Shown: positions 25,620 through 36,778, counted from the stretch's first letter. The stretch is 64,000 nucleotides of DNA from Caprimulgus europaeus (GCA_907165065.1 OU015534.1:9617686-9681685); one strand, 5' to 3'. The notes: generated by a model from the sequence alone, not told the origin. Made by a program: numbers and translations.

Positions 25620-26110
25620 ATTTTTACACAAGTAGCATTGGTTCACGTTTGATAATACCCTTGTTATAAAGGACACAAGCCCATGATTTACTCTGCAAAA
25701 AGCATAACACTAACTGAAAATAGCCTAGGAAGGATATAGCGTCATACCTAACACTACATTAAATGCAAACTGAGAACCTGATATATTTTAGGAAAATTCA
25801 GCACACTCTAGACTAATAAACATTTTACAATATTATTGCACATGTTCATTTCACTTTGTACAAATAATCATTCCCTTCACATCTAATAAGTCTGCTTGAC
25901 ACATTTGTAGCCCTATAAAAACACCTTCAAGGGTCTTGTTTTGAGGCATTGATCATTTATTTATATGAAGCTCAAAGACAGTGACTAACTATTTTGACGG
26001 TATAAAAGTCTTCAGCTGTGATCTTTGTCTTGCTGTTTGTTATCTCAGAACTCTAAAATAATTTAAAGGAGATTTTATTTTAATGAATGAAAAAATGGCT
26101 TTTTTTCCCC
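25620..26110. promoter_or_regulatory. Candidate constrained AT-rich segment
   Basis: About 490 bases of AT-rich, non-repetitive DNA with many words typical of developmental enhancers, including TAATTTAAAG, TGATCATTTATTTATATG and GGTATAAAAG. It has few homopolymers until the T/C run at 26100. No coding frame fits it. The call rests on texture only. Confidence 0.22.
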
Positions 26111-26344
26111 CCCCTGGTGGCAACATCAAATCAGTGAAGGTGAAGGAAAAGACCAGAGCTGTTTGCCTTTTAGTGTGTTTCCAGGGCTGGAAACAGAGTG
26201 CGATTCGGAGCCCTTATTTGCAGTCTATGCTGTCAACAATCACCGGACATGCCAGAGGCTGGGAAAGCACTGACTGAAAATCAGGCTTCCAAACATCACC
26301 TGTGGAGTTGACTTTACTCACTCTCCAGATACAGAGCTTAGGTC

Positions 26345-26440
26345 AACCTCACCGTAAATCAGAAATAACTGATGTCAATGGAACTAGAAGAGTGTCAAAA
26401 TCGTAAGTGTAAATGGGCTCATAAAGCTGGGTACTCCAAA
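26345..26440. repeat. Old amniote hairpin-type repeat (copy)
   Basis: CCGTAAATCAGAAATAACTG is followed by ATGTCAATGGAACTAG and then GTAAGTGTAAATGGGCTCA. From memory this is a diverged form of an amniote repeat with GTGTAAATCAGGAGTAACTC and TTGAAGTCAATGGAGTTAC blocks. Family name unknown to me. Confidence 0.45.
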
Positions 26441-26528
26441 GCTGGTGCACATGTCTAACCTCACTCCCCACTGCACTACCATCTTTTTTTCTTGCACCTC
26501 AAAGCAAACCCCAGCTGCCTATCCCTGG

Positions 26529-26575
26529 TGGGCCAGATCCTTCAGGAGCATAAATGAGAGCAGCATCATATGCAC
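26529..26575. repeat. Old amniote hairpin-type repeat (partial copy)
   Basis: GGGCCAGATCCTTCAGGAGC leads into ATAAATGAGAGCAGCATCAT, matching the opening of the same remembered repeat family (a GGCCAGATCCTCAGCTGGTG-like start). Short and diverged. Confidence 0.3.
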
Positions 26576-26707
26576 CCATGAAATCACGTGAATTTAGGGT
26601 AGCGAGTACGCTTATCTGCAGTGGTGATTGCTCCATGGCATGTTATGACAGCAGTCTTGCGCTGACAGAAGGGAACAGTCACTGAATGTGGCATTGTTTT
26701 TCTAGGC

Positions 26708-26720
26708 TTTTTTTTTTTTT
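26708..26720 (+). repeat. Poly-T run (13 T)
   Basis: A short homopolymer with no recognisable partner sequence. Confidence 0.8.
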
Positions 26721-27304
26721 AGCAAGCCACTAAAATGACAATGTTTTCATTAAACTCCTGATAGCTGATCTGTGCTCCAGAGTTAACCAAAAGGAGAACC
26801 TCCACTCCAGTTATGACCTCAGATAGATGTAAATTCAAATGAGGTGCCAGGGAAATATGATAGAAATAGGAGAATTATAAGCACTTACGTAACAATACAA
26901 GCATTCTAAAATTTGGTTTACAATTAAAATGGATATATAATGAACTGTATTTTACTAGGCCCAGATTATGTTCAAAGCACACTGAAGCAGATTAGCAGAT
27001 TTATGGAAACACATGTTAACTAATTGTACAAAACTAGGTTTCCTCCCAAGCCAACTCTCCCTCATGCTTTGCTGTCATTGCTTTTAACATCATATGATAC
27101 TCATCAACACAATACAAAAATTAAATGCCAGATAATAAAAGTTGCTGAATTTAGATCTCTGAAAAAAATAAATCTATAACCTCTGTTTAACACACAACAG
27201 TAGGATTATGTTGCTGTTAACTCAGCTTTCACTTTCTCCCAGCTCCAGGAGACCTACCCAACTGCTCCAGGTACATCTCCAAGGGCAGCACCACCCCCAA
27301 AATG

Positions 27305-27345
27305 AGGTTAGCAGTTAGGAAGAAACTTCCCCTTAGGTAGATATC
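27305..27345 (+). mobile_element. Possible CR1 3'-region fragment
   Basis: TTAGGAAGAAACTTCCCCTT followed by AGGTAGATATCC resembles a word found near the 3' end of some amniote CR1 elements (GGAGGAAACTTCCCCTCAGG-like). The match is lost after about 40 bases, so this is a weak call. Confidence 0.3.
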
Positions 27346-27949
27346 CTTGAGGATACCCCTAAGGCTGCACTTGCATTCAACCTTGGTCCTGTTTCCATCT
27401 TCTTGGAGAGAGTTACTATAAGAAAGCTTGGTCTATACTGGTACCAGCTGGGACCGCTCCAGGGGTGTAACAGACCCAGTGCAGATCTGGTCCCTCAAAA
27501 CCCCTCGCTTCATTGTGCACTTGCAAAGATTTACAAGCCGATTCTAGCAAATTATGGTGGATCTGCAGTTCTTAAGGATCTGCTCTCACCATGTTTACTC
27601 AGCCTTCTTTTTTGTGCTTGTACTCACTTTCATTTCTATTGGAAATTTACCAGAAAATGTACAAAACCCGTAAATCATACTAAAACCCATTAAACCTGAG
27701 ATTAATTTAGTCTTAAAGGTTAGCTCCATTTTCTTACCACTATTTCTGTCTGCAATCTGTCTTCATCAGACACTAATTAATAAGCAGACACAGCTTTGGA
27801 AAGCTGCCTTTAATCTTAGGAAAGTGTAAATACTCATGGTTACTAATGCAAAATCTCACTACACAATTCATCAGGAGATTGGAACATATAATTTTCCTTT
27901 ATAACAGCTTACTGATTTAGAGGACTAAAAGCACAGGTGAAGCTGAAAA

Positions 27950-28470
27950 GAAATATTACTTTAGAAGTTTAAAGTATTTTGCTTTATTTTTTCTCTCTAC
28001 AGTGCCAAATCAGTTGTATTTTCCTAAGACATTTTCATTTTTTTCTCAGGCAACGGGATTAGATCCTCCTGTGATTTACACCAAGAGCCTTTGCTTGAAG
28101 TCAGGGTTTGTTACTCCTGATTTACAATGGTGCAAGTCATTTGGGGATTAACCCTGTCCAGAACTGTGTGCAGAAAGGGGGGTCTTGTGACAACTAGGAG
28201 GTAAAATATTGCTCTCCAAATTATATTTTTAATGATCACTTCCTTTCATAATGATGCAAGATTATATATTGACTGTGAAGAGCTATTTATGTGCCGTGAC
28301 TAAGATACATTTTCATCAAACATTTATTTCTCATGCCTAGAACTAATTTGTATTTGATTAAAGGTTTTCTGCACATTTACAGGAAAAGATTATTCACGTT
28401 GAATTGCTTTTCTCAACAAAACAAAACAAAAAGTTTGTGAGTACTGCCAAAATAGCGGTTTTAAATACAT
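27950..28470. promoter_or_regulatory. Candidate constrained AT-rich segment
   Basis: AT-rich, non-repetitive DNA on both sides of the hairpin-type repeat at 28055-28148. The part at 28215-28410 is the most enhancer-like, with TTTTTAATGATCACTTCC, TATTTATGTGCCGTGACTAA and TTTGATTAAAGG. No coding frame crosses it. Conservation not testable here. Confidence 0.2.
28055..28148. repeat. Old amniote hairpin-type repeat
   Basis: AGATCCTCCTGTGATTTACA is followed by GCTTGAAGTCAGGGTTTGTT, ACTCCTGATTTACAATGGTG and CAAGTCATTTGGGG. This fits the remembered repeat with two GATTTACACC-type arms around a TTGAAGTCAATGG core. It is the best preserved of the copies between 26 and 28 kb. Confidence 0.55.
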
Positions 28471-28739
28471 CTCTTTTTACTCTGTGCATCACAGTAGGGA
28501 TTTCTTAATCAATACCATGCTGGCTAGCACAGATACACTGGTGGCTGGGCTAGGCAAGAGCAGCAGCACTGTGACAGCAGATGACATGGTGATCCCCTGT
28601 TGGAATTGCATCCTTTAACTGGACTGGAAATTGTCATCTGTGGGGTACACTGAGACCTGCAGATCCACAGCATATAAACAGGAACGTGTTAGCGTGTATC
28701 TCATTGCCAAAATGTAGGGAAAAACCTCCTTATATGAGT

Positions 28740-28850
28740 TGATGTGTCTTGAAGACCTCCAGTGATGGCTACTCCATCTCTTCCTCAAGCAAGGTATTCT
28801 GATAGGTACTAGTTGTACCCTGTTTTCAGCCTCACTCTGCATTTTCTTGG
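28740..28850 (-). mobile_element. CR1 LINE relic, antisense
   Basis: TTGAAGACCTCCAGTGATGG, then CTACTCCATCTCTTCCTC and GGTATTCTGATAGGTACTAG, follow the complement of the CR1 3' region as I remember it (ACCTCCAGGGATGG, ACTCCACCACTTCCC, CTGTTCCAATGC). It is diverged, with small gaps. It covers the same part of CR1 as the first half of the copy at 41470. The minus frame at 28615-28842 overlaps it and is not a gene. Confidence 0.5.
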
Positions 28851-28859
28851 GTACATGAA

Positions 28860-29740
28860 CTACACAGATCTACCAAACCAAACCTGATAGGCTGCATAGG
28901 CTGGGACTGTTTCTTTCTCCCTTAAAAATTACAAAGATGCATGGAGCTAAAAAGTGGCTTGTTGAAACCACATCTGCCTGCCCAGGCCATGCAGAAAGCA
29001 TAAGAGCTTTCCTCCACCTGGAGCAGATTGCCAAATTGTAGACTCATCTCTGCAAACAGCCTTCAGGGAGTCTGGGATAAATCCCAAACCGCTCTCACAC
29101 ACGCTGCCTTCAGAGGCTCAGTACCTGACTGAGCACTCAGGCTCAGATCCATCTGCTTCCCATCATTTTACCCAGGAAAGTGGGATTCATCTCAACTGAC
29201 TCCAGCCATCCAGAACAGAGGTGTCTAATTCAAACTAGTCAATTGGGACCCCACAATAGCCAGCGGAGAGAAATGTGTCCCTCACAGCAACTTCAGTGAT
29301 CATCTTAGGATGAGAAAGATCAGCCTGCAGAGGTGCAATCACTCCCCATTGACTATAGGGACATCTAGACTAACCAGGACTAGAAGAACCCAATTAGTAA
29401 GTCTAAACATTCATGACACCACTCCCACTGCAAACCCTTCAGTGCCTCAGTTTCTCAGACAAGATCTCCATGAAAACTAGAAATGTTTAGAAAAGCAAAA
29501 CATCCAAAGCCATGATGTACCCATAACCCAAAGGGCATGAAATAACAGCAGGTCCATGCCAAAAACCCAAGACATAGGCAAGTCCCACCTTTTTTCCACC
29601 TCTTTCTTTCTGATTATTTTTTTTTCACCTCTTATCTCTATTATCACTTCTGCTCTGTGCTGAAGCAGCTGCAACATCTTGAGCATACAGGGAAGAATTC
29701 TCTGCATCAGTGTTAAAAAAAAAAAAAAGGAGGAAAAACT
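28860..29740. other. Anonymous non-coding DNA
   Basis: Ordinary mixed-composition DNA. One word, GTGCCTCAGTTTCTCAG (near 29442-29458), recalls the antisense CORE-SINE, but nothing beside it matches. A 14-A run lies at 29715-29728. No gene seen. Confidence 0.55.
29715..29728 (+). repeat. Poly-A run (14 A)
   Basis: A homopolymer only. The DNA before it is not a recognisable retroposon. Confidence 0.8.
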
Positions 29741-29744
29741 CCTC

Positions 29745-30230
29745 TGAAAATCGTTTTCGTTATTAAGACACTTGGATTTTTCAGTATAAATAAATTTATT
29801 CGTGAGAGCACTTAAGACAAGTTCTAAGGTTAACAAACACTGCGCTATGCAATTCCCAGCTGTGACAAATATTTAAGAAATCCGATACAGCATGCCTAGA
29901 AATTATTCATTTGCAGGCCTCGTTGCTTTTGAAGATCAACTGTTTTATTTGTAATTTTTGACATTTTCCTTCTTTTCCTGTTTGGCCTGTGAATTTGAAA
30001 GGGTTGTAAACACGTACTCCAGCGCTCTGCCTGAGGCGCTGGGCTGTTGTCAACATGCCAAAAGGAAAAGGAAGCTGATAGGTCCTTTGGTACATACCGA
30101 TATGAAGGGCTTGTAAAGATAGTATTTGTTTGGTTTTTTTGATCTGACTTTGAATCTGGCTGTAGTACCTACCCTTCAGGGAAACGCAACTTTTAAATAA
30201 ATGCTTCAAGATTGTGCAAACATTTCAGTA
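29745..30230. promoter_or_regulatory. Candidate constrained non-coding segment
   Basis: AT-rich DNA with about ten CpG dinucleotides in 370 bases, for example ATCGTTTTCGTTATT, ATTCGTGAGAG and CACGTACTCCAGCGCTC. A short inverted repeat, CCAGCGC and GCGCTGG with a 10-base loop, sits at 30019-30042. CpG retained in AT-rich DNA suggests either purifying selection or lack of germline methylation. The minus frame at 29907-30209 (100 codons) overlaps but shows no domain. Confidence 0.3.
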
Positions 30231-30329
30231 GTTTCAGAGTCCTGGTGTTCTGGGTCAGGGAAGGAAGAAAATACATGTCAGTCAATAGAGATGGAAATGA
30301 TAAAAAATAGTTAGAGCTACAGTCATAAT

Positions 30330-30560
30330 TTTTTCCTGGGCTGGGTGACGGGTTCTTTCGACGGCTGCATCATGTGCTGTTTCACTCATGTGCCTTTTGG
30401 CTGGCCTATAAAATGCACTGTGGATTTTATGCATGTGCACATGCATACACTTGGATACAGATTAAAAATGCACAGTTCTTTCAAACTCATTGTCCTTCGA
30501 CACCATGATTTGTTGCAGGATCCAGAAAAAATACAAGCTTGCTAGTTTTTTCCTGTTAGT
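30330..30560. promoter_or_regulatory. Candidate constrained segment with perfect palindrome
   Basis: This segment begins with GTGACGGGTTCTTTCGACGG (three CpG in 20 bases) and contains CTATAAAATGCACTG, a TATA-like word, and the 20-bp palindrome at 30428-30447. No transcription unit can be tied to the TATA-like word. Possible short regulatory element, inferred from texture only. Confidence 0.28.
30428..30447. repeat. Perfect 20-bp palindrome
   Basis: The sequence TATGCATGTG is followed directly by its exact reverse complement CACATGCATA, with no loop. It contains two ATGCAT words, two E-box words (CATGTG and CACATG) and a central GTGCAC. Symmetry stops at both edges. Confidence 0.85.
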
Positions 30561-30629
30561 CCTCTGAGAGCTTAGAAACAGTTATTTAATTTCTTCATTT
30601 TAGTTATATTTCTACATTAAAATAAATAT

Positions 30630-30895
30630 CCATTATTTATTACCCAGCACTTGAGGTGCAACATGAGGTGCTGTACCAACATGTAGGTCACACTGGCACA
30701 CAAACCAGTGCTCAGAGCTGTAGGAGCAGATCCTGCTGCATAAGCACAGGCTTATTAGCCTTGGGGAGCTAATAAGCTCCGGGACCAAAGAACAGGAGAA
30801 GAAGCAGAGACAGAAGGAAGTGAAATGGCTCGTTCAAGGCCACAGAGCAAACCAGTGATAAATCTGGGAACAGAAGCCACATCTTCTGAACTTTT
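30630..30895 (+). mobile_element. CORE-SINE (MIR-like, amniote) relic
   Basis: The 5' part CCATTATTTATTACCCAGCA leads into GAGGTGCTGTACCAACATG. The 3' part contains GAAGTGAAATGGCTCGTTCA, AGGCCACAGAGC and ATCTGGGAACAGAAGCC. These follow the remembered order of the amniote MIR-like SINE, plus strand. It is diverged, and its middle holds a stem-loop (30750-30777) that I do not recall from the family. Confidence 0.75.
30750..30777. repeat. Stem-loop, 10-bp perfect arms
   Basis: The arms GCTTATTAGC and GCTAATAAGC are exact reverse complements around an eight-base loop CTTGGGGA. It lies within the middle of the SINE relic. It could fold in RNA, but no transcript is implied by the sequence. Confidence 0.75.
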
Positions 30896-30899
30896 ATCA

Positions 30900-33800
30900 C
30901 AGCAGAATCAGTCGTTTCTCATTTGCCTTCTGTACTTGGCTGTTACTTCCTGCTCATAACTCTTGAATCTTTCAGCAAACTGCAAGGTGTTTTTACAGAG
31001 GGGTGTATTTTTCAAGCAAAAAAACCTACTGCTCTCATGGGTTGTTAGGGGAGCTGGGAAGGGCTGGGTATCCTGGAGGAAGGGGAGCTGGGAGGACAAA
31101 GCTCATCCTTTGGACACTGAGCAAGGAACCAGGGCTAACGTATACATCTAGGGAAACACAGGTCCCAGACTGACACAAAACCAGACATTGACTCTTTGTT
31201 TACACAAATCGATTCATTTTTTTTTTTTTTTAAGTGGATATAATTTTTTGCTGCTGATTTCCCAGCCTTCAGCCCGCAGATCTCCCCTCTCTCCCTTGGC
31301 AGTGGAGCTGTACCAAGCCAGGGTACATTTTCATCCCTGTTGGCAGCTTCTGAGAGTGAAAACACTGGAGGCTTGAGCAAGGAGAGAGAGCAAGAGGAGG
31401 AACAAAGAGAGTTGATTCATCCAGTACATTTTTGTCTGGCTAGGAAGTGCTGGCTGTAGCCAAGGGACCAGCGGAGCTACCAGGGACTGGCCAGCCCTAC
31501 AGCAACCTCATGGGCACTACTGCCTTCCAGCCAAGGCCAGCCACGAAATTCAAAGCAGCTCAGGTTGTTACGCTATTGCTGGACCACCAGGCCAGCTCCA
31601 TGATGTGTTTGAAGGGAATCTTTCCACGCAATAAAACCCTCAGGCCGTTATTCCACGGATGCTTGGCAGAACGCTGCTGTCACGTTTTCATGGCAATATC
31701 AGCCTGTGGGAGGTGGGGTCCCAAGCCGAGACTGTTATGAGGCTGTTACACATTTGTGGCACAAGCTGGGGTGGGGTTTTGTTATCCTGCATCTAACAAG
31801 GTAACATGTCCTCTCCTCAGCCTGTAACTGCCCCACAGAAAGCACCACTCCTTTCTTTCCCCCTCCTTACCCCCACTGCCACGCACCCATCCCACCAGTG
31901 GCTGGGGTTTGGGGGAATTTGTCTCCAAATGGGAACCAGATTGGAAAACGGATTAGCAGGAATAAGATAAAGAATTAAACCCAATCAGCAGGCAACCACA
32001 TTTTTAAAAGGCACAGATGCACACGATTAGCTTGCTGCATGTGTTCAAGTCAGATCTCAACATCAGAGATGGGTTTGGAGAAAACCTCAAATCCCCCAAG
32101 AGCCCACCAGGGCCTGCTTTAGCATGGTGAAGGCTGCACATGTCCCCAGAGCCATTCCTGGGAAGTGTGGGGACCCAGACATCCCCCCAAATCCATGGAG
32201 AAGGCATCCCTCTCTCGCACTCCAGCAGCAGGCAAGCATTTCCATGCCCGCAGTGCTGGTTTCAGGATGCAGAGTAAAGAGGAGATGAAGCAAAATTAAT
32301 CCCAATATCACAAAGGCTGAATAGTCCCAGACTGTGTTTGGGAAGGGGAGTGGAGGGGAGAAACAGCCTTTTTTTCCTCCTCCACACCCAGGTCACAGAG
32401 TGACTCAGGGGTCAGGGAACAAGGGTGCTGGTCCAGCTCCACCCGCTCCCCAGGCAAGGCCAAGGAGGGTGAGAAAAGTTAGGGAAGGGCTTCCCACCTC
32501 CAGCTGGAGGAGGCAAGCGCCACTTCATCACGTGGAGAAATGCTCTAGGTCTCCTGGCCTCACGCTTACTTAAGACCCATCTGAAAAGTAAATATCGCCA
32601 AGAGACAGAACAGCATCTGCACAGTGTCAAGTTTTCCTGGATCTCAGGCAGTGCTTGGGCTCACCAGCTTCAAGGGGTGGTTTTCTACTGGGGCGACAGG
32701 GATGGGGGGGAGGAGATCAAGGAAAGGAGGGAGAAAGGGATTGAGTTCAGTGGATGGAGAGCTCTGATTTTTGGGAAGCCCTTGGTCGCTGGCAGAGGAT
32801 CATCATCAAGTTCTTGTTGCTTCGACATTTGATACAGGTTCATGAGTTCAGTAGGAAAACATGAAACCAGAAAGGGCCAAATCCTGACCCCAAACAGGCA
32901 GGGAAAGCACTGCCCCAGCACAGGGAGTGCTGTAATTTAGCAGCCAGACCACCCTATCATTCCTAGAACAATAAAATAATCTTACTTCTATAGGACTAAA
33001 TCCTGAGCCCAGCATGGCTCTTTCCAATTGGTGACAGCAGAGTCAAGCTGTGTGGTTTGCAGCTCCATCAGCTGGGGAGCTCCGAGTATTTTGCAAATAT
33101 TAATTCAGAGGCAAAAGTCAGCCATGAGAAAGGGGACATTTCTTTCACTGTTTCACAGCTGGGGAAGCAGAAGCAGGGGTCAAATAACAACCTGAGTTCA
33201 CATGTGCTAAACCAGGCTCTCTGCTGCTGCTGGACCTCACCTGGGCAAGGCTGGATTACAGCCCACACAGCTTTGCCCAAGCTATCATGGCAATTGCAAG
33301 GGCAGATTCACCAAGCAGCTTCACGTGCCCACCCTTTGCCCAGCCTCCTGCCCCTGACCAGGGTCAAGAGCCACCTCTCTGAAAGGACAGCACAAAAAAA
33401 ATGCCCTGGAAGTGGTGTGTGTGGGACCATTTACCTACAGGATGGTTCCCTTCCTTCTCTGGAATAGGACTTCAGCAAAGGAGGGGTTAATTTAATGCAC
33501 TGGGCCATAAGGCAGGTGTGAACAAGGGCAACACTGCAGTAAATTGCATCATGTCATCTGGCAAATTTGACACAGCTTTGCCATGTTTGGTCATGAGTGA
33601 CTTGAGTCATCCTCCTCAGAAGTCAGAGGTTTTTAGAGCCTTCTTTCAGGAAGTCTTTGTGGCCATACATGCATGCATAGGGCCATCTCCAGTCGATTTC
33701 AACCCAGTGGCTCATCTAATACACATCATTATCAAGGAAGGAGACCATAAATGTTCATCAGGACTAATGTGATATCTTCCCTTCAACTGTTTTTAATCAG

Positions 33801-34600
33801 TTAACATAATCAAACATTACTGGGCATGTTTTAAAGAAATGCTGAACTGAGTCAGATGAGTTGCATCCCAAAGGTGCCCATCTCTCCTCACTGAAAAGAG
33901 TGGTACTGACTAGCTCCACGGACATGCTTTTCTTGTAATTAACTCAGTTCAGAGATGATACACACCTGAAGTTCCTGTAAGTTTGACAAAAGTCATCTTC
34001 AAGGAAAGAGAGGGCCCCTGCAAGGTTAAGGCTTAGCCACCAGCAGGCACCAGAGATGCCTCTCGGGCACTGACACTGGGCCTCCAGCCTCCAGGACTCT
34101 GGGTCTCACTGGTTTTGCTGCTCATGAAACAATTTTCTGGTGCTGACAACTTGTACGGTGCAGCAAGAGCAAAATTGCACATATGGTGGCCTAAGGAGAT
34201 AAGCAAGGCCAGTTTTCAAGGGAGAGAGAATATCATTTGTGAAATATGCTTGACTGGGGGGAAAAAAACACAACAGCATCATAACTCTGAATATTCCCGC
34301 AGAGCTGTACAAACACTCGCTTTCCCTCCCGCAGTGAGTCCCACAGGTGATCCCTGGACAGCGGCAGGGTTGGGTCCTGCGTTCATGACTTTGTTACCTC
34401 TCCATTTCACCTAGTCAACCCTCACTCCTGACATGACAACCACAGAGTCCCAAACACAAATGACCTTGCCCAAACTCATTGGTTTGAGGCAGAAGATAGG
34501 GGTCAGCTGCCCCTTTTTTCTCCTCCCCACCCCACATCCACCCCCAGCTCCCAACTCACTCTCAGCCCCAGTGAAAACTCTCCACCTCCTGTAGTCCACA
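30900..34600. other. Anonymous non-coding DNA
   Basis: GC content is higher than in the flanks, and many short frames overlap on both strands (for example 33057-33467 plus, 136 codons); none resembles a known protein. A T run lies at 31217-31231. Words such as GGGCCAAATCCTGACCCC (32876) and GGACTAAATCCTGAGCCC (32993) recall fragments of the old amniote repeats described elsewhere, too short to call. No gene is supported. Confidence 0.55.
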
Positions 34601-34619
34601 CGACCACCCCAGCCCCAGC

Positions 34620-35250
34620 TGGTCAAATCCAAGAAAATGATTTGTTTAAGGTTTTTCCAGTGTGTGTTTTACTGCAGACATTGCTTTTAATAAAGGCTGC
34701 ACCACAATCCTTTTCATAATGGCACCGAGCAATCTAGCAATATCCTCATGCACTTAGAGAGTGAGTTAATGAAGGAATAGGTTAATTGAAATCGACTTCA
34801 GTATGGAGCCTGAGCGGTTGAGCCGAAACATGGCATAAAATAGAAATGAAAAGAAAAACCAGCTTCTCAAACCAGCCTGCAGAGCTTGCTGGCCATACAC
34901 GGAAAAGAATTATTATTTCTTCTTCGTCTTCTAATATGTTCGACAGTAAAACCACCAATAATATGAAAATAAATTACACCTGGGGCAACCTTATATTGCA
35001 CTAACAGTCTGGCTCTGATTAGCCTTGCCTTTATCATGCATGCATCGTATTAGTCCGTTTCAAAGAATTCACAGAGAAATTCATACTTCGACCTTAAAAC
35101 AGAGAGTAAAAACACAGCTGAATTTAATTACCCGCTGACCGCATGCACTGGGTTAGGTAATAAAATATAGAAGCAGTAAGATATGTAATGCTTTATTAAG
35201 CTATCTCAGATACAAGAGCATGCCTGGCAATTATGCCTGAAGGCTACTGA
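34620..35250. promoter_or_regulatory. Strongest candidate constrained non-coding element
   Basis: About 600 bases of AT-rich, non-repetitive DNA with twelve CpG dinucleotides between 34720 and 35150. Examples are TGAGCGGTTGAGCCGAAAC, TTCTTCGTCTTC, TGTTCGACAG, TGCATCGTATTAGTCCGTTT and TTACCCGCTGACCGCATGC. Homeodomain-type words (TTTAATTACC, TAATGAAGG) and a TTTATCATGCATGCAT block are present. No frame longer than about 60 codons crosses it. It is free of homopolymers and recognisable transposons. The combination is what vertebrate developmental enhancers look like, but the target gene lies outside the window and conservation is untested. Confidence 0.4.
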
Positions 35251-35559
35251 AGGCTACTCAGAATCTCTCGAGGACCACCCAAAGAGAGAGCTAAATAGAA
35301 CCTGGTTCTCACTGCACAGCAAAGACATCCATAAATAATACAGCTATATGCAGGCAAAGTGCCTCTTTGCTCCTATCTGCCTTTAAATCCATATGTTTAT
35401 CAAACACATGTTGCCCTGGCATCAACCTATTCTTCTCAGCCTTGCTGGAGACATGGGTTTTTAACGCTTTCCCAGCACACTCTTAAGCCTGGCTTAGGCC
35501 TCAAGTATACGAACATTTAAATAAAACAGTTAAAAATTAAATAAAGCCTAGAAATGGCT

Positions 35560-35790
35560 GGATGAGAAAGGAAAATCTGACCATGTCTTCCCCACTTCAT
35601 TCCTAAAAGGAAATCCTGGCTGCAATTAAAGTGCATGGGCAAGATGGGAACCAGTTTGTAGAGCTGCTCTGCAGATAAATAAAATATTTAGGGGCGCACA
35701 GCGTATGCCGGTGAGAGGGACGGCAGGGAGGAGAGAGAACAAATCCTATCTTGATTCCAAAATTAACAGTTCAAAGGACTCCAGTAATAG
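35560..35790. promoter_or_regulatory. Possible constrained segment
   Basis: TGGCTGCAATTAAAGTGCAT and AATAAAATATTTAGGGGCGC are followed by ACAGCGTATGCCGGTGAGAG, with four to five CpG over about 40 bases. Texture is similar to the element at 34.6-35.2 kb but shorter. Weak support. Confidence 0.2.
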
Positions 35791-36108
35791 GCACAAGCTG
35801 CAAATACTGGCCTGACCAGATCAGTGAGGTCAGACAGTAATTTTTTTTAATTACTCTAAACTAACATCAGCCCTTTTTATATGCTTCATCCAACCTTACG
35901 CTGCCCATAACATGTAAACTTACACTAATAAAACAGAGCTATACAATGAATAAGGAAAAGGTTGTGATAAACAGAGGGGAAAAGAAAAGCTCATCGAAGG
36001 ATACACTGCCAGGGAATTGTACTATAAACTAGATAACCCAAGTTCATAAAGAGATTCACGTTTTCAGGCCCTCATCCAGGCAAGGGGCCCAGGTTGTGGG
36101 TTTCCAGG

Positions 36109-36130
36109 GGGACAGACAGTTGTCTGTCCC
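36109..36130. repeat. 22-bp palindrome, two-base centre
   Basis: The arms GGGACAGACA and TGTCTGTCCC are perfect reverse complements around GT. Both arms contain CAGACA/TGTCTG, a word that overlaps the SMAD recognition motif (CAGAC/GTCTG). A paired SMAD site or chance are both possible. Confidence 0.8.
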
Positions 36131-36778
36131 TCTGCTGCTGCACCATCCCCACCCCATGATGCTACAGGGTATCATCAAGAGCTGGCTGCCCCAAATCTCA
36201 GCAAAAGCTCAGAGGCTGGAGGCCGGGCAGGAGGATCAGCACAGAGGCAGTGGAGCCAAGGGAAAGGTAAAAAAGGGATGAGATTTGTGGAGATAGAGGC
36301 AGATTTTCTGGCGGGAAGGGAGCCTGAATCAAAACCTCACGTCCAAACTTTCCTGGTGACCACCCCTTTTTCTCCTCTTCCATTTCCCTTCTCAGTTGTT
36401 GTTGGCTTAGACTACAGACAATTTAGGGTAGGAACACTTTTGCGTGTGGCTGTGCCATCCCTGGAGACACCACACTTGGTTGGAGTCTGCAGGCTGTATA
36501 TAAATATAATCACTGCCATAAGAATCAAATTAGAGAGGGATCCAATATTCACATCTAGCCCCTCTTACTCGTAACCAGCTGAACCCAACTTGCAGATCCC
36601 AGAAAATTTCCACCTCTGGCAATCTTCTCTCCCATGCTTGCCATGTAGGTCTGCTCCTCTTTTCCTGTGACGGGAAATCTATTTCTCTGTGTATTTAGGT
36701 TTGGGTTTTAGCTTTTTTTCTTTTTAATAGGAGAATCAGTCCAAAGCAAGAGCCAAAATTTGAATCAAATCTTCCCAG

